A DNA stretch of 64,000 bases from Saccharothrix ecbatanensis (GTDB lineage: Bacteria > Actinomycetota > Actinomycetes > Mycobacteriales > Pseudonocardiaceae), in NCBI RefSeq assembly GCF_014205015.1, contig NZ_JACHMO010000001.1, positions 434,001 to 498,000 of the forward strand. Direction: 5' to 3'. The position numbers were made by a program, and so were the translations under genes. Of the stretch, positions 8,665-17,743 are shown one piece after another. The notes under the pieces are model-generated. The model had not been told where the DNA came from, did no database searches, and saw only the letters and a program-made list of their open reading frames with translations. Every line of letters begins with the position of its first letter. Within the stretch, counting starts at the first letter, position 1.

Positions 8665-9525
8665 GTGGTGGATCTCCCCGGACCGGTCGGATTCGTGCTC
8701 GGCGGTGGCGGCAGCCTGGGCGCGGGCCAGGTCGGCATGCTGCGCGCGCTGGCCGAGTGCGGTGTCGCGCCGGACCTCGTCGTCGGCACGTCGGTCGGCT
8801 CGGTCAACGGCTCGCTGCTCGCGCTCGACCCGGCCGGCGCCTTCGAACGCCTCGCCGCGATCTGGCAGCACATGACCAGGGCCCGCGTCTTCCCCGGCGG
8901 ACTCCTCGCGCAGGCCCGGACGTTGCGGCAGCACAAGACGCACCTGTTCCCCAACACCGGGCTGGCCGAGGTGCTCGGGTTCGGCCTGGGCGGCGCGCGG
9001 GACTTCGCCGAGCTGACCCTGCCGTTCGGCGCCGTCGCGGTCGACTCGGTGACCGGCGCCGCCATCACGCTGACCTCGGGTGACCTGGTCTCGGCGGTGC
9101 TCGCCAGCAGCGCCATCCCGGGCATCTACCCGGCCGTCCGGCGCGACGGGCACGTGCTCTACGACGGCGGTGTGCTGGCGAACGTGCCCATCCGCCAGGC
9201 GCTCGCGATGGGGGCGAAGTCGCTGGTCGTGCTGGACTGCGCGTTCCCCGGCCACCTGCCGACCGTGCCCGCGACCCTCGCCGAGACGCTGCTGTTCTGG
9301 GCCACCCTGAGCACCCGCAACCAGGCCGTGCTGGAAGCCGAGCTGGCGTCAGCCGCCGTGCCGGTCGTCTACCTGCCCGGACCGCCCGTCCAGCCGGTCA
9401 CCCCGCTCGACTTCGGGCACACCGCCGAGCTGATCGCCGCGTCCTACGAAGCCTGCACCGCGTTCCTCGCCCAGATCGAGATCAAGGGCCCGGGCTTGTA
9501 CGGTCACCCGTCCGGGACATACTGA
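8665..9525 (+). CDS. Patatin-like phospholipase (RssA/NTE type)
   Basis: 286 residues if started at GTG 8665 (GTG 8668 is an equal alternative; an ATG at 8620 would add 15 Arg/Gly-rich residues before the fold). The patatin fold is clear: oxyanion loop GGGGSLGAGQ at residues ~10-19, nucleophile elbow GTSVGS, and the catalytic Asp in YDGGVLANVP. It is a cytoplasmic serine acyl hydrolase acting on lipids or thioesters. The next gene, 5 nt downstream, is an alpha/beta hydrolase, so the two probably form a lipid-handling pair. Confidence 0.9.
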   Translation: MVDLPGPVGFVLGGGGSLGAGQVGMLRALAECGVAPDLVVGTSVGSVNGSLLALDPAGAFERLAAIWQHMTRARVFPGGLLAQARTLRQHKTHLFPNTGLAEVLGFGLGGARDFAELTLPFGAVAVDSVTGAAITLTSGDLVSAVLASSAIPGIYPAVRRDGHVLYDGGVLANVPIRQALAMGAKSLVVLDCAFPGHLPTVPATLAETLLFWATLSTRNQAVLEAELASAAVPVVYLPGPPVQPVTPLDFGHTAELIAASYEACTAFLAQIEIKGPGLYGHPSGTY

Positions 9526-9530
9526 CCGGT

Positions 9531-10415
9531 ATGACCACACTCGACCATTGGGGCGGGACGAGCCTCTACGCCGACCTGGACGGCCCGGTGCACTACGTCG
9601 ACTTCGGCGGTGACGGGCCGACGGTGGTGCTCGTGCACGGCCTCGGCGGATCGCACCTCAACTGGTGCCTGCTCGCGCCGCACCTGGTCGACCGCCACCG
9701 CGTGCTGGCCGTCGACCTGGCCGGGTTCGGCCTCACCCACCCCGAGGGCCGCTCCACGACCGTGCCCGCGAACGCCCGACTGCTCGAACGGTTCCTCGCG
9801 GAGGTCGTCGGCGAGCCGGTGGCGCTGGTCGGCAACTCGATGGGCGGGATGATCTCCATCCTGCACGCCGCCCGCAGACCGGAGACCGTCACCGCGCTGG
9901 CCCTGCTCGACCCCGCCCTGCCGCTGGCGCTCGGTGCGCGGCTGGACCCGCAGGTCGCGGCGGCGTTCGCGGCGTACACGGTGCCGGGGCTGGGGGCGTG
10001 GTTCCTGGCGAAGTCGCGTGCGGGCGTGTCGACGCGCCGGCAGGTCAAGCGGGTGCTGAACATGGTGTGCGCCAACGCGAAGACCGTGCCCGAAGAGGTG
10101 ATCCTCGCGTCGATGTCACTGCTGGAGCAGCGCGCCGAGGTGCCGGGCCTGGACGAGGCGTTCCTGACCGCCGCGCGGTCCGTGGTGTGGACGGGCGCGA
10201 CCAGCCGCCGGTACTACACGGCGATGAGCAGGGTCCGGGTGCCGGTCTACCTGATGGCGGGGGAGAAGGACCGCCTGGTGCCCTTGGCATCGGCCCGCGA
10301 AGCCGCCCGCCGCAACCCGTCGTGGCGGTTCGAGGTGCTGGACGGCGTCGGCCACGTGCCGCAGGTCGAGGCGCCGGAACTCGTGGCCGGCCGGATCAAG
10401 GACTGGCTGGTCTAG
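9531..10415 (+). CDS. Alpha/beta-fold hydrolase
   Basis: 294 residues from ATG 9531. The catalytic triad can be read: Ser in the elbow GNSMGG near residue 106, Asp in AGEKDRLVP and His in GVGHVPQVE near the end; the oxyanion HGLGG motif is near residue 37. No signal peptide. A cap domain lies between the elbow and the acidic residue. It follows the patatin gene by 5 nt and both are probably on one mRNA. It could be an esterase or lipase; the substrate is unknown. Confidence 0.9.
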   Translation: MTTLDHWGGTSLYADLDGPVHYVDFGGDGPTVVLVHGLGGSHLNWCLLAPHLVDRHRVLAVDLAGFGLTHPEGRSTTVPANARLLERFLAEVVGEPVALVGNSMGGMISILHAARRPETVTALALLDPALPLALGARLDPQVAAAFAAYTVPGLGAWFLAKSRAGVSTRRQVKRVLNMVCANAKTVPEEVILASMSLLEQRAEVPGLDEAFLTAARSVVWTGATSRRYYTAMSRVRVPVYLMAGEKDRLVPLASAREAARRNPSWRFEVLDGVGHVPQVEAPELVAGRIKDWLV

Positions 10416-10425
10416 CGAGTCTGGC

Positions 10426-10602
10426 CTAGCGAGCGCGGCGACCCAGGAACTGCGTCCAAGCGCCACGGGGGAACGACAGCGTCGGCCCGGTGGGGTTCTT
10501 CGAGTCGCGCACGTCGGTCGTGTCGGGAACGAACCGAACCTCGACACAAGCCGGGTTCTCGGCGCTGTGACTCGACTTGAACCAGCCGGTGCGACGCTTC
10601 AC
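10426..10602 (-). CDS. DUF397 protein
   Basis: 58 residues from GTG 10602, overlapping the regulator stop by 4 nt (GTGA). It shows the DUF397 core: W-FKSSHS near the start, a central CVEV strand, VRDSKNP, and a C-terminal W-FL element. DUF397 proteins are encoded next to XRE-DUF5753 regulators throughout actinomycetes. In Streptomyces, pairs of this type (BldB/WhiJ-like) influence development and antibiotic output, and some behave like toxin-antitoxin modules. Confidence 0.92.
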   Translation of the reverse strand: MKRRTGWFKSSHSAENPACVEVRFVPDTTDVRDSKNPTGPTLSFPRGAWTQFLGRRAR

Positions 10603-11462
10603 TCGATCTCCTTCCGGATCCGCTCGATCAGACCCAGTGATCCGGTCCGGTCGAGCGCGTGGTCCATGGCCTGGCTGTGGGCAAGACTGTACTCGCGGAT
10701 CCGCATCGGCTGATCGATGAGATCGGTGGTGGACACGGTTTCCTGCCACACCAACTCGGGCAGCCTGCTGCTGGCGAAGCCGAGGAGGTAGAACGTCGAG
10801 CCGCCGATCGCGTTGTGGTAGTCGGCGCTGAACGGCACGACCCGGACGTCGATCGTGTCCGGGTGCTGGTCGATCTTCGCGGCCAGGTGGTCGAGCTGGG
10901 CCGCCATCACCGTGGGACCGCCGACCATCTGGCGCAGCGCCGATTCGGTGATCACGGTGGTGAGCTTGAGCGGGTCGTCGGGGTCGTCGAGGCGCTGCTG
11001 CCGCTTCATCCGCACCTCGACGCGGCGGTTCGCTTCCGCCAGCCGGATGCTCGGCGCGCCGCCGTTCATGATCGCCATGGCGTAGTCCTCGGTCTGGAGC
11101 AGGCTGGTGATCATGCCCGCGCTGTAGGCCCGGATGCTCTCGGCGCCCGCTTCGAAACCGAAGTAGCGCAGCACTTCCGCGCTGAACATGGCGGAGTACG
11201 GGCTCCACCAGGCGCGTTTGCCCGCGGCCTCGCGGAGTTCTTGCAGTTCCTCCAGTTCGGTCGCGTCGAAGTCCAGCACGGCGGCGAGTTCGGCGAGTTT
11301 GCTCGCGTTGATCTTGAGCTTTCCGCTCTCCACGCCGGAGATGTACGACTGGCTGGTGTCGATGGCCTTGCCCGCCGACGCGGCGGTGACGTCCATCAGT
11401 TCACGGCGCTCTCGCAGGCGGAGGCCCAGCTCCCAACCTGCTACTGACGGTGACGAAGTCAT
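10599..11462 (-). CDS. XRE-family regulator with DUF5753 domain
   Basis: 287 residues from ATG 11462. Residues ~12-70 are a Cro/C1-type helix-turn-helix (LRLRERRELMDVTAASAG, SQSYISGVESGK). The remainder is the DUF5753 domain (MITSLLQTEDYA, LTTVITESALRQMVGG, VRVVPFSA). The DUF397 gene follows with a 4-nt overlap. It is divergent from the 68-codon gene at 11552, and the 89-bp gap between them is noticeably AT rich for this DNA, so it is the likely autoregulated operator region. Confidence 0.93.
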   Translation of the reverse strand: MTSSPSVAGWELGLRLRERRELMDVTAASAGKAIDTSQSYISGVESGKLKINASKLAELAAVLDFDATELEELQELREAAGKRAWWSPYSAMFSAEVLRYFGFEAGAESIRAYSAGMITSLLQTEDYAMAIMNGGAPSIRLAEANRRVEVRMKRQQRLDDPDDPLKLTTVITESALRQMVGGPTVMAAQLDHLAAKIDQHPDTIDVRVVPFSADYHNAIGGSTFYLLGFASSRLPELVWQETVSTTDLIDQPMRIREYSLAHSQAMDHALDRTGSLGLIERIRKEIE

Positions 11463-11551
11463 GATCTATCACCCGATCGAGTTGTGCCACTTGCTAATAT
11501 CAGTAGTTGTCGGCACGATCGTAGCAGAAGCCGAGAGCGGGGAGGCGGACG
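11463..11551. promoter_or_regulatory. AT-rich divergent promoter region of XRE regulator and small ORF
   Basis: This 89-bp gap contains the most AT-rich stretch in the neighbourhood (11493-11510, GCTAATATCAGTAGTTG). ACTACTGATATTAG on the lower strand could serve the regulator gene. The upper strand has an AGGCGGAC ribosome site for 11552. No perfect dyad was found, so the operator is not defined. Confidence 0.4.
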
Positions 11552-11758
11552 ATGGGCCGGAGTCAGGTGCACCTGTGGGCGCAGGTCCCGAGCGACGTGT
11601 GGATCAACTACGAGGTCGAGCCGGGTGGGGGTGCGGTGGTGTTCAAGATCGGTCAGGACGTGGAGCTGTACGCCGATCCGCGGGCGTTGGCCAAGATCAG
11701 CGAGGTGGCGGCCGAGGCGGTCGCGTCGGCGGGGGAGGTCAGGTCGCGGTCGCGGTGA
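11552..11758 (+). CDS. Small protein divergent from the XRE/DUF397 pair
   Basis: 68 residues from ATG 11552, with a purine-rich ribosome site (GGGGAGGCGGAC). The protein is a short beta-strand region (SQVHLWAQVPSDVWINYE) followed by one helix (ALAKISEVAAEAVASA) and a basic tail. Its last 20 nt overlap the 3' end of the convergent wax-ester synthase gene. No family recognised. Position suggests a third component of the XRE/DUF397 locus. Confidence 0.65.
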   Translation: MGRSQVHLWAQVPSDVWINYEVEPGGGAVVFKIGQDVELYADPRALAKISEVAAEAVASAGEVRSRSR

Positions 11759-13139
11759 CGAGTTCGTCGAAGCCCGCGCGGATGCCGTCGGAGAGCAGTT
11801 GGACGTCCGGCACGCTGTCGAAGTCCGCGTTGATGCCGAAGGTGATCTGGTCCAGGTAGGAGAAGATGCCGACGCTGATCCGCATGTTCCCGGAGATCGG
11901 GACGTACGGGTAGGTCTCCGTCAGTCGCCTGCCCAGCATGAAAAGCGGGAAGCGCGGACCGGGAACGTTGGTGGTGATCGTCTGCACGAGGTGCTGCGGG
12001 AGGCGCATGGCGGTGCGCGAACCGAGTTCCAGCAGGGCGGGTGCGGCGAAGTTCGCCAAGCCGGCGAGCACGTCCGCGCCTGCTGCCTGGCCGCTGCTCT
12101 TCAGTTCGTCCATCTGCTCGCGGATCGACGCGAGGCGGGCCAGCGGATCGGGTTCGCCGACGGGCAGGTTCACCAGCACCGCGCCGAACCTGTTGGTCAG
12201 CACGCCCTTTTCGGCGGACGACCGCGTCGACACCGGCACCATGCTGCGCACCACCTGGCCCTCGGCCAGCTCGTCGCGCTTGGCGAGCAGGTCGCGGAAC
12301 CCGCGGGTGACGGCGGCGAGGATGATGTCGTTCACCGTGCCGCCGGTGACCGTGCGGACGGTCTTGATCTCGGCGAGGCCCGCCTTGGCCCACAGCCACC
12401 GCCGGTGCGGTCCGATCGGGCCGTTCAACGTCTTCGGGGTCGCGGTGACGAGTCGGCGGGCGGTCGTCGGCAGGCTGTCCAGCACGGTCCGGCCGAGGTC
12501 CAGCGCCGCCGAGCCGCTGCCGTTGCCGTCGCGCAGCCGCCGCGCGAACGCCGGGAACCTGGCCAACTGCTTGACGGGCGCCGACACCGCGTCCCGCATG
12601 CCGTCCAGGACCAGGTCGACCGTCGACGGGGGCGGGGTCGGCCGCCACTCCACCGGTTCGGGCAGCGGCGTGTCCGCGCGCCGGTCCAGCAGCACCTGCA
12701 TCAGGTCACTGCCCGCGATGCCGTCGACCAGGCTGTGGTGGACCTTGCAGATGATCGCCCACCGGCCGCCTTCCAGGCCTTCGACCAGCCACACCTCCCA
12801 CAGCGGTTTGGTCATGTCGAGGCCTTGCGCGAAGAGGCGTCCGGCGAGGTTGCGGAGCTGGTCGTCCGCGCCCGGCGCCGGGACCGCCGTGTGCCGGACG
12901 TGGTAGAGGATCTGGAAGTGCTCGTCGTCGACCCACACCGGCCAGCCGAGGTGCAGGGGGAGTGCCGTCACGCGCTGCCGGTAACGCGGCACGGTGCCGA
13001 GCTTTGCCGCGAACAAGCGCACGACGTCGCCGTACGACGGGGCCGGCCCGTCGAAGACCAGGACCGAACCGACGTGCATGGGCACGTTCTCGTCCTCGAT
13101 GAAGAAGAAGCCCGCGTCCATGGCGCTCATCCGGTCCAT
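11739..13139 (-). CDS. Wax ester synthase/diacylglycerol acyltransferase (WS/DGAT)
   Basis: 466 residues from ATG 13139 (MDRMSAMDAGF is the usual opening of the family). The acyl-CoA-dependent acyltransferase active site HHSLVDG (HHxxxDG) is intact near residue 140. Downstream landmarks NVPGP and a C-terminal SYLDQITFGINAD segment match the family. It makes wax esters or triacylglycerol at the membrane, a common carbon store in actinomycetes. The convergent 3' overlap with the small gene at 11552 is 20 nt. An alpha/beta hydrolase gene of likely lipase type starts 124 bp away in the opposite direction. Confidence 0.93.
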   Translation of the reverse strand: MDRMSAMDAGFFFIEDENVPMHVGSVLVFDGPAPSYGDVVRLFAAKLGTVPRYRQRVTALPLHLGWPVWVDDEHFQILYHVRHTAVPAPGADDQLRNLAGRLFAQGLDMTKPLWEVWLVEGLEGGRWAIICKVHHSLVDGIAGSDLMQVLLDRRADTPLPEPVEWRPTPPPSTVDLVLDGMRDAVSAPVKQLARFPAFARRLRDGNGSGSAALDLGRTVLDSLPTTARRLVTATPKTLNGPIGPHRRWLWAKAGLAEIKTVRTVTGGTVNDIILAAVTRGFRDLLAKRDELAEGQVVRSMVPVSTRSSAEKGVLTNRFGAVLVNLPVGEPDPLARLASIREQMDELKSSGQAAGADVLAGLANFAAPALLELGSRTAMRLPQHLVQTITTNVPGPRFPLFMLGRRLTETYPYVPISGNMRISVGIFSYLDQITFGINADFDSVPDVQLLSDGIRAGFDELVTATAT

Positions 13140-13262
13140 GGGGCTGACGGTAGCGCCACAAATCGAGACTCGTCGGTACTGGCGTAATCCTGCGCGGCGA
13201 AACATCATGGTTACTCGGGATGGTTGCTCGGGGATCGCTCGACGTGGAGCGGGGGGAGGGCC

Positions 13263-14030
13263 ATGTCTGCATCGCACTTGGTCTCGGTGACGGCGCCCGG
13301 ACTGCTCTGGTACCTGACCGAGCCGACGCGTGCGGCGGTCGACATCGGCCAGTACGCCGCGACCCGTTCGGTCCTGCGCGCCGCGCCGAGCGGCGACGGG
13401 CACACGGTGCTGGTGTTACCGGGCCTGGGCACGAACGACGGTGCGACCGCGCCGCTGCGCAAGTTCCTCACCGGTCTGGGCTACGACGTGCACGGCTGGG
13501 GGCTGGGCTGGAACATCGGGCCGTCGATCGAGGCCGTGCGCGGGATGCGCGAGTTGCTTCGGGAGCTCGCAGTCGGCGGCAAGGTGAGCATCGTCGGCTG
13601 GTCGCTGGGCGGCATCTTCGCCCGCGAACTGGCCCGCGACCACCCCGGCATGGTCCGCCAGGTGATCACGCTGGGCAGCCCGTACGCGATGACCGACCTG
13701 CGGCAGACCAGGGTCAACCCGGTGTACCAGCTGCTGGCCTGGTTCTACGTGTCGGGCGCGGAGATGCCGCCGCCCGAGCACACCCGGCCGCGGTTCCCGG
13801 TGCCGTCGACGTCGGTGTACTCGAAGTCGGACGGGATCGTGGCGTGGCAGGCGTGCGTGTCGACGCCGGGTGCGCGGCGGGAGAACGTCGCGGTGGCGTG
13901 CAGCCACCTCGGCTACGGCTACAACGCCTCCGTCCTGTGGGTGATCGCGGACCGCCTGGCCCAGCGCCCGAACCGCTGGCGCCCGTTCACCCCGCCGCCG
14001 GGGATGGCCCGGATGTTCCCGGAGGACTAG
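13263..14030 (+). CDS. Alpha/beta hydrolase (lipase-like)
   Basis: 255 residues from ATG 13263, preceded by a very strong ribosome site (GGGGGGAGGGCC). An upstream in-frame start at 13224 adds residues that include this ribosome site and is unlikely. The nucleophile elbow GWSLGG is near residue 116 and the His is in a C-terminal CSHLGYG. The fold resembles esterase/lipase family proteins that lack a signal peptide. The gene is divergent from the WS/DGAT gene, so an opposing synthesis/hydrolysis pair on neutral lipids is plausible but unproven. Confidence 0.85.
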   Translation: MSASHLVSVTAPGLLWYLTEPTRAAVDIGQYAATRSVLRAAPSGDGHTVLVLPGLGTNDGATAPLRKFLTGLGYDVHGWGLGWNIGPSIEAVRGMRELLRELAVGGKVSIVGWSLGGIFARELARDHPGMVRQVITLGSPYAMTDLRQTRVNPVYQLLAWFYVSGAEMPPPEHTRPRFPVPSTSVYSKSDGIVAWQACVSTPGARRENVAVACSHLGYGYNASVLWVIADRLAQRPNRWRPFTPPPGMARMFPED

Positions 14031-14470
14031 CCGGCGGGGTTCGGCAGGTTCTTGCCGGGCAGCCAGCCGTTGGGGACGTCGGTGGCACGCCATGAGCGGA
14101 TGTGGAGGCGGGCGGCGACGATCGGCGCGTCCATGAACACTGCGGCGTGGGGCACCTTCGCCACCAGCACGCGGCGCACTTCCGCGTCCTCCTCGCCGCT
14201 GACGATCTCCACGTCCGCCTGGGCCTGGAGGAACGGGTCCTGTGGCGAACCGGTGGACACCACCACCGCCACCACCGGGTTCTCCCGGATCGCGGTCAGC
14301 GTGCGTCCGCGCTGCTCCAGCACGAGGTTCAGCGTGAACAGGTCGGTCTCGGCGAAGAAGACGCCGTTGGCCCAGGGGCCGGCACTGCCGGCGGTGGCCA
14401 GGAACATCGACGGGTGCTTGGCCAAGGTCGATCTGACGAGCTCTTCGACTTCGGTGACGGCGGTGGTCAT
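14027..14470 (-). CDS. Pyridoxamine 5'-phosphate oxidase-family (FMN/F420) protein
   Basis: 147 residues from ATG 14470 with AGGAG seven bases upstream. The split-barrel fold is indicated by STLAKHPSMFLATAGSAGPW, the FAETDLFTLNLVL strand pair and GRTLTAIRENPVVAVVVS. Members bind FMN or F420 and include general-stress reductases. The stop overlaps the convergent hydrolase stop by 4 nt. Substrate unknown. Confidence 0.85.
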   Translation of the reverse strand: MTTAVTEVEELVRSTLAKHPSMFLATAGSAGPWANGVFFAETDLFTLNLVLEQRGRTLTAIRENPVVAVVVSTGSPQDPFLQAQADVEIVSGEEDAEVRRVLVAKVPHAAVFMDAPIVAARLHIRSWRATDVPNGWLPGKNLPNPAG

Positions 14471-14613
14471 CTGCACTCCTCGGGGTAGAGACCCCCTCGA
14501 TCGCACACGGTAAGCCCGCGCGTGTGTCCCGAGAGGACAGGTCGACCCGAATGGGTGAACTTTCGGGCCAAATGTCGCTGGCTGGTAACGCCACGCGGTC
14601 TTAGGGTGCGGGG

Positions 14614-15834
14614 GTGTGGGATCAGCTTGAGCACGCCTACGGGCCCGCGACCGATGTGCCCGACCTCTTGGCCCAGGTGCGCGACCCGGTCCTCGCGCCG
14701 GCCGCGATCGGCGAGCTGAACGCCAACGTCTACCACGACGGTGACGCCGTCCACTCCGCCGCGCCCGCCCTCCTGCCGGCCCTCCTCGACCTGGCCGAGG
14801 ACCCGACCGTCACCGTCCGGCCCGCCATCGTGGAGACCGTGGGCGACCTCGCGCACGCCGCCCGCACCGCCGAGCCGGCGGACGTGGACGAAGCCTGGCC
14901 CGACGCGTGGACGGCGGCCGTTCCGCGCCTGCTCGGGCTCCTCGCCGACCCGGACGTGGAGGTCCGGCGAGTGGTGACCTTCCCGTTGGCGCAAGCCATC
15001 GGGCACCACGTCTGGCCGAGCCTGCGCGACCGCTTGGCCGTCGAACCCGATCAGGCGGCCCGCCTCGGCCTGGTCGTGGCGACCGGCCACCACGCGGACC
15101 CGGCCGCGCTCGACTGGCTCACCGGGCTCCTCGCCGATCCGGCGGTCCGCCTCGCGGCGGCGGTGGGGTTGCGGCGGCTGGGTGTCACGACGGACGTCCG
15201 TTCCCTGCTCGACGGCTTCACCGACGTGGAGGTGTGGGCCGACACGTGGTGCGTCGGCAGCCCGCGCCCGTCCGCCGTCGTGTGGTGGCTGAACCGGGAA
15301 CTCGGCGACGACCGGGCCACCAGACGGGCGTTGGTGGCGCGACTGCTGGAGCACCCGAACGCGGACATCCGGGCCGGCGCGCTGTGGTCGTCCGCCCAGT
15401 TGCTCGACGACGAGCTGCTGCCGCTGATCGCCGACCGCCTCCCCGACGACGAGCCGGAGAACCGCCGTCTGGCCGCGCACCTGCTGGCGTCCGCCCGAGC
15501 GCCGTTCGCCGACGATCTGGCCCTCGCCGCTCGGGACGTCTACCTGCCCGCCGCCGACGCGGCCCTGTCCGCCCTGGCCCTCCTCGGCGATGAACGCGCC
15601 GTGGAACCGTTGCGGCAACGCCTGTCCGGCCCACGCCTGGGCCTGCCCGTGCGGCCACAACGCCGCCCGTGGTCGCCCACGCCGTTGGAGGACGTCCTCA
15701 TCGCGATGCGCGACCACGCCGACGCCCTGCTCCCGGCAGTGCGGGCGAGGCTCGACAACGCGAGCACAGATCAGGCGGAGGGTGCGGCATTCCGCAGGGT
15801 TATCCAGGCGTGGCAGGCACAACCGGGCAAATGA
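14614..15834 (+). CDS. HEAT-repeat protein
   Basis: 406 residues from GTG 14614. The protein is almost entirely Leu/Ala/Asp helical hairpins with HEAT-repeat spacing (VTVRPAIVETVGDLA, VEVRRVVTFPLAQAIG, VRLAAAVGLRRLG, IRAGALWSSAQLL). No signal peptide, membrane segment or enzyme motif is present. Such scaffolds bind proteins. No obvious operon partner is nearby: the flanking genes are a divergent PPOX gene and a separately initiated secreted protein. Confidence 0.85.
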   Translation: MWDQLEHAYGPATDVPDLLAQVRDPVLAPAAIGELNANVYHDGDAVHSAAPALLPALLDLAEDPTVTVRPAIVETVGDLAHAARTAEPADVDEAWPDAWTAAVPRLLGLLADPDVEVRRVVTFPLAQAIGHHVWPSLRDRLAVEPDQAARLGLVVATGHHADPAALDWLTGLLADPAVRLAAAVGLRRLGVTTDVRSLLDGFTDVEVWADTWCVGSPRPSAVVWWLNRELGDDRATRRALVARLLEHPNADIRAGALWSSAQLLDDELLPLIADRLPDDEPENRRLAAHLLASARAPFADDLALAARDVYLPAADAALSALALLGDERAVEPLRQRLSGPRLGLPVRPQRRPWSPTPLEDVLIAMRDHADALLPAVRARLDNASTDQAEGAAFRRVIQAWQAQPGK

Positions 15835-15927
15835 TCACCTGATCCACCCCTTGTGTCGACCACCGCTTCACCCCAGGGTTCAGCGCGGCCCGTTGGCTCC
15901 GACGGGCAACCCTGACGGAGGTGGAGC

Positions 15928-16875
15928 TTGTCCCCCGCACGCATTGCCCCTGCCCGCAAGATCGCCGCGTCCCTGCTCGCGGCCGTCGCGCTCTCGACGT
16001 TCGCCACGACCCCCGCGCACGCGGCGACCGACGCCGAACTGGCCTTCCACTGGGCCCCGGTGCACTACCAGGACACGGACTCGTCCGACTACGACGCCGA
16101 CTACCTGTCCACTGTGGACTTCGACGGCGAGTGGAACACGCTGGACAACTGGGAGGCCCAGGACGACTCGCTCGCCCGCCTCACCGGCGCCGCCTACTAC
16201 TCGGTGGTGGAGACCTCGACGCACTGGTTCGTGGTCTACAGCTTCTACCACCCGCGCGACTGGGAGGACTTCTCCGACCCGTTCGGCCAGTTCACCCACG
16301 AGAACGACATGGAGGGCATGCTGGCGACGATCCGCAAGGACGGCACGACGTTCGGCCGGCTCGAAGCCGTGGTGACGGTGGCGCACAGCGACTTCTACTC
16401 GTACGTCCCGGCGGGCAGCACGTTCACCGCGGGCCGGGAGAACCTCGACGGCACGCTGCGGCTCCAGGGCAGCCGGCCGACCACGCGCCAGGAAGCCAAG
16501 GGTCACGGCCTGTACGCGTGGAACGGCGCGGAGTTCCCGGGCGGCGACGGCGTGGTGTACGTGCCGAGCGCGACCGGCGAGGTGCCGTCGAGCGGCAACG
16601 ACCGCTCCGTCGGCTACCGGCTCGTGGACACCTTCGCCGCCGGTGGACTGTGGGCGCAGCGCAACAGCTCCACGACGTTCGCCGGCTGGGGCACGTTCCG
16701 CGGTGACAACGGCAAGGACAACGCCGCGAACGCCGCCTGGGGCTGGGACGACGGCAACGACGGCAACGACGTGCCGCGTGGCCTGCTCGCCACCGACCCG
16801 GCCTACCTGGTCTCGGTCTACTTCGCCAACAAGGGCTCGTTCAGCCTGACCTACACCCGCAACGCCTACCGGTAG
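15928..16875 (+). CDS. Secreted protein, Vps62-like, with TTG start
   Basis: 315 residues from TTG 15928; the GGAGGTGG ribosome site six bases before it supports this rare start. A Sec signal peptide is clear: basic n-region, hydrophobic core LLAAVALSTFA, cleavage after AHA at residue 32. The mature protein begins with HWAPVHYQDTDSSDYDADY, is rich in Asp, Asn and aromatic residues and lacks Cys. It recalls Vps62-related and similar secreted proteins, but I cannot name a function. One copy of the 13-bp palindrome GTCCACTGTGGAC lies at 16107-16119. Confidence 0.85.
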   Translation: MSPARIAPARKIAASLLAAVALSTFATTPAHAATDAELAFHWAPVHYQDTDSSDYDADYLSTVDFDGEWNTLDNWEAQDDSLARLTGAAYYSVVETSTHWFVVYSFYHPRDWEDFSDPFGQFTHENDMEGMLATIRKDGTTFGRLEAVVTVAHSDFYSYVPAGSTFTAGRENLDGTLRLQGSRPTTRQEAKGHGLYAWNGAEFPGGDGVVYVPSATGEVPSSGNDRSVGYRLVDTFAAGGLWAQRNSSTTFAGWGTFRGDNGKDNAANAAWGWDDGNDGNDVPRGLLATDPAYLVSVYFANKGSFSLTYTRNAYR

Positions 16876-16935
16876 GGCCAGGAGGGTGAGGGCGGTCACT
16901 GCCTGTGGTGGCCGCCCAAGCCTTACTCTCCGGTA

Positions 16936-17697
16936 ATGACGCTGAGCCTCGACACCGCGGGACCGGTGGCGACGTTGACCATTGATCGCCCGGCCAAGCG
17001 CAACGCCATGAGCTTCGAGATGTGGTCCGCGCTGCCGGGGCTGCTGGCCCGGGTGCAGGACGACGACGCGGTGCGCGTGCTGGTCATCCGGGGTGGTGAG
17101 AACTTCTCGGCGGGCGCGGACATCAGCGAGTTCGCGACCCTCCGCAAGGGCGCGGACGGCGCGGCCCGGTACGGCAAGGCCGTGCACAACGGCGAGCGCG
17201 CCATCGCCACCCTCGGCAAGCCCACCATCGCCGCCATCACCGGGTTCTGCATCGGCGGCGGCTGTGAGATCGCGCTGGCCTGCGACATGCGGTTGGCGGC
17301 GGCGGACGCCCGGTTCGGCATCACGCCCGCCAAGCTCGGCATCGTCTACACCTTCACGTCCACCAAGCAGCTGGTCGACGTGGTCGGCCCGGCGTGGGCG
17401 AAGCAGATCCTGTTCAGCGGCGAGATCGTGGACGCGGCCACCGCGCTGCGGGTCGGCCTGGTCAACGAGGTGCACCCGGCGGACGCGCTGGAGGGACGGG
17501 TCAAGCAGCTGGCCGACACGATCGCGGCCCGTGCGCAGGTCAGCGTGCGTGGCGCCAAGCAGATCGTGAACCGGATCACCGGCGGGCAGCACGACGAGGA
17601 CGACGCGGCGCGGGCGCTGTGCATCGACGCGGCGCACAGCCCGGAGTACGCGGAGGGCGTGTCGGCGTTCCTGGAGAAGCGCGAGCCCAGGTTCTAG
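16936..17697 (+). CDS. Enoyl-CoA hydratase/isomerase family protein
   Basis: 253 residues from ATG 16936. Crotonase-fold landmarks are present: NFSAGADISEF (CoA oxyanion-hole segment), GFCIGGGCEIALACDMRLA (second oxyanion hole and trimer contact) and FGITPAKLGI. It should act on acyl-CoA thioesters, hydrating or isomerising the double bond, in the cytoplasm. It stands alone, without other beta-oxidation genes around it. Confidence 0.93.
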   Translation: MTLSLDTAGPVATLTIDRPAKRNAMSFEMWSALPGLLARVQDDDAVRVLVIRGGENFSAGADISEFATLRKGADGAARYGKAVHNGERAIATLGKPTIAAITGFCIGGGCEIALACDMRLAAADARFGITPAKLGIVYTFTSTKQLVDVVGPAWAKQILFSGEIVDAATALRVGLVNEVHPADALEGRVKQLADTIAARAQVSVRGAKQIVNRITGGQHDEDDAARALCIDAAHSPEYAEGVSAFLEKREPRF

Positions 17698-17743
17698 ACG
17701 GCACGCCCAGGTTCAGAAGCCCGGCGGAGGGTACTTCGACGGC

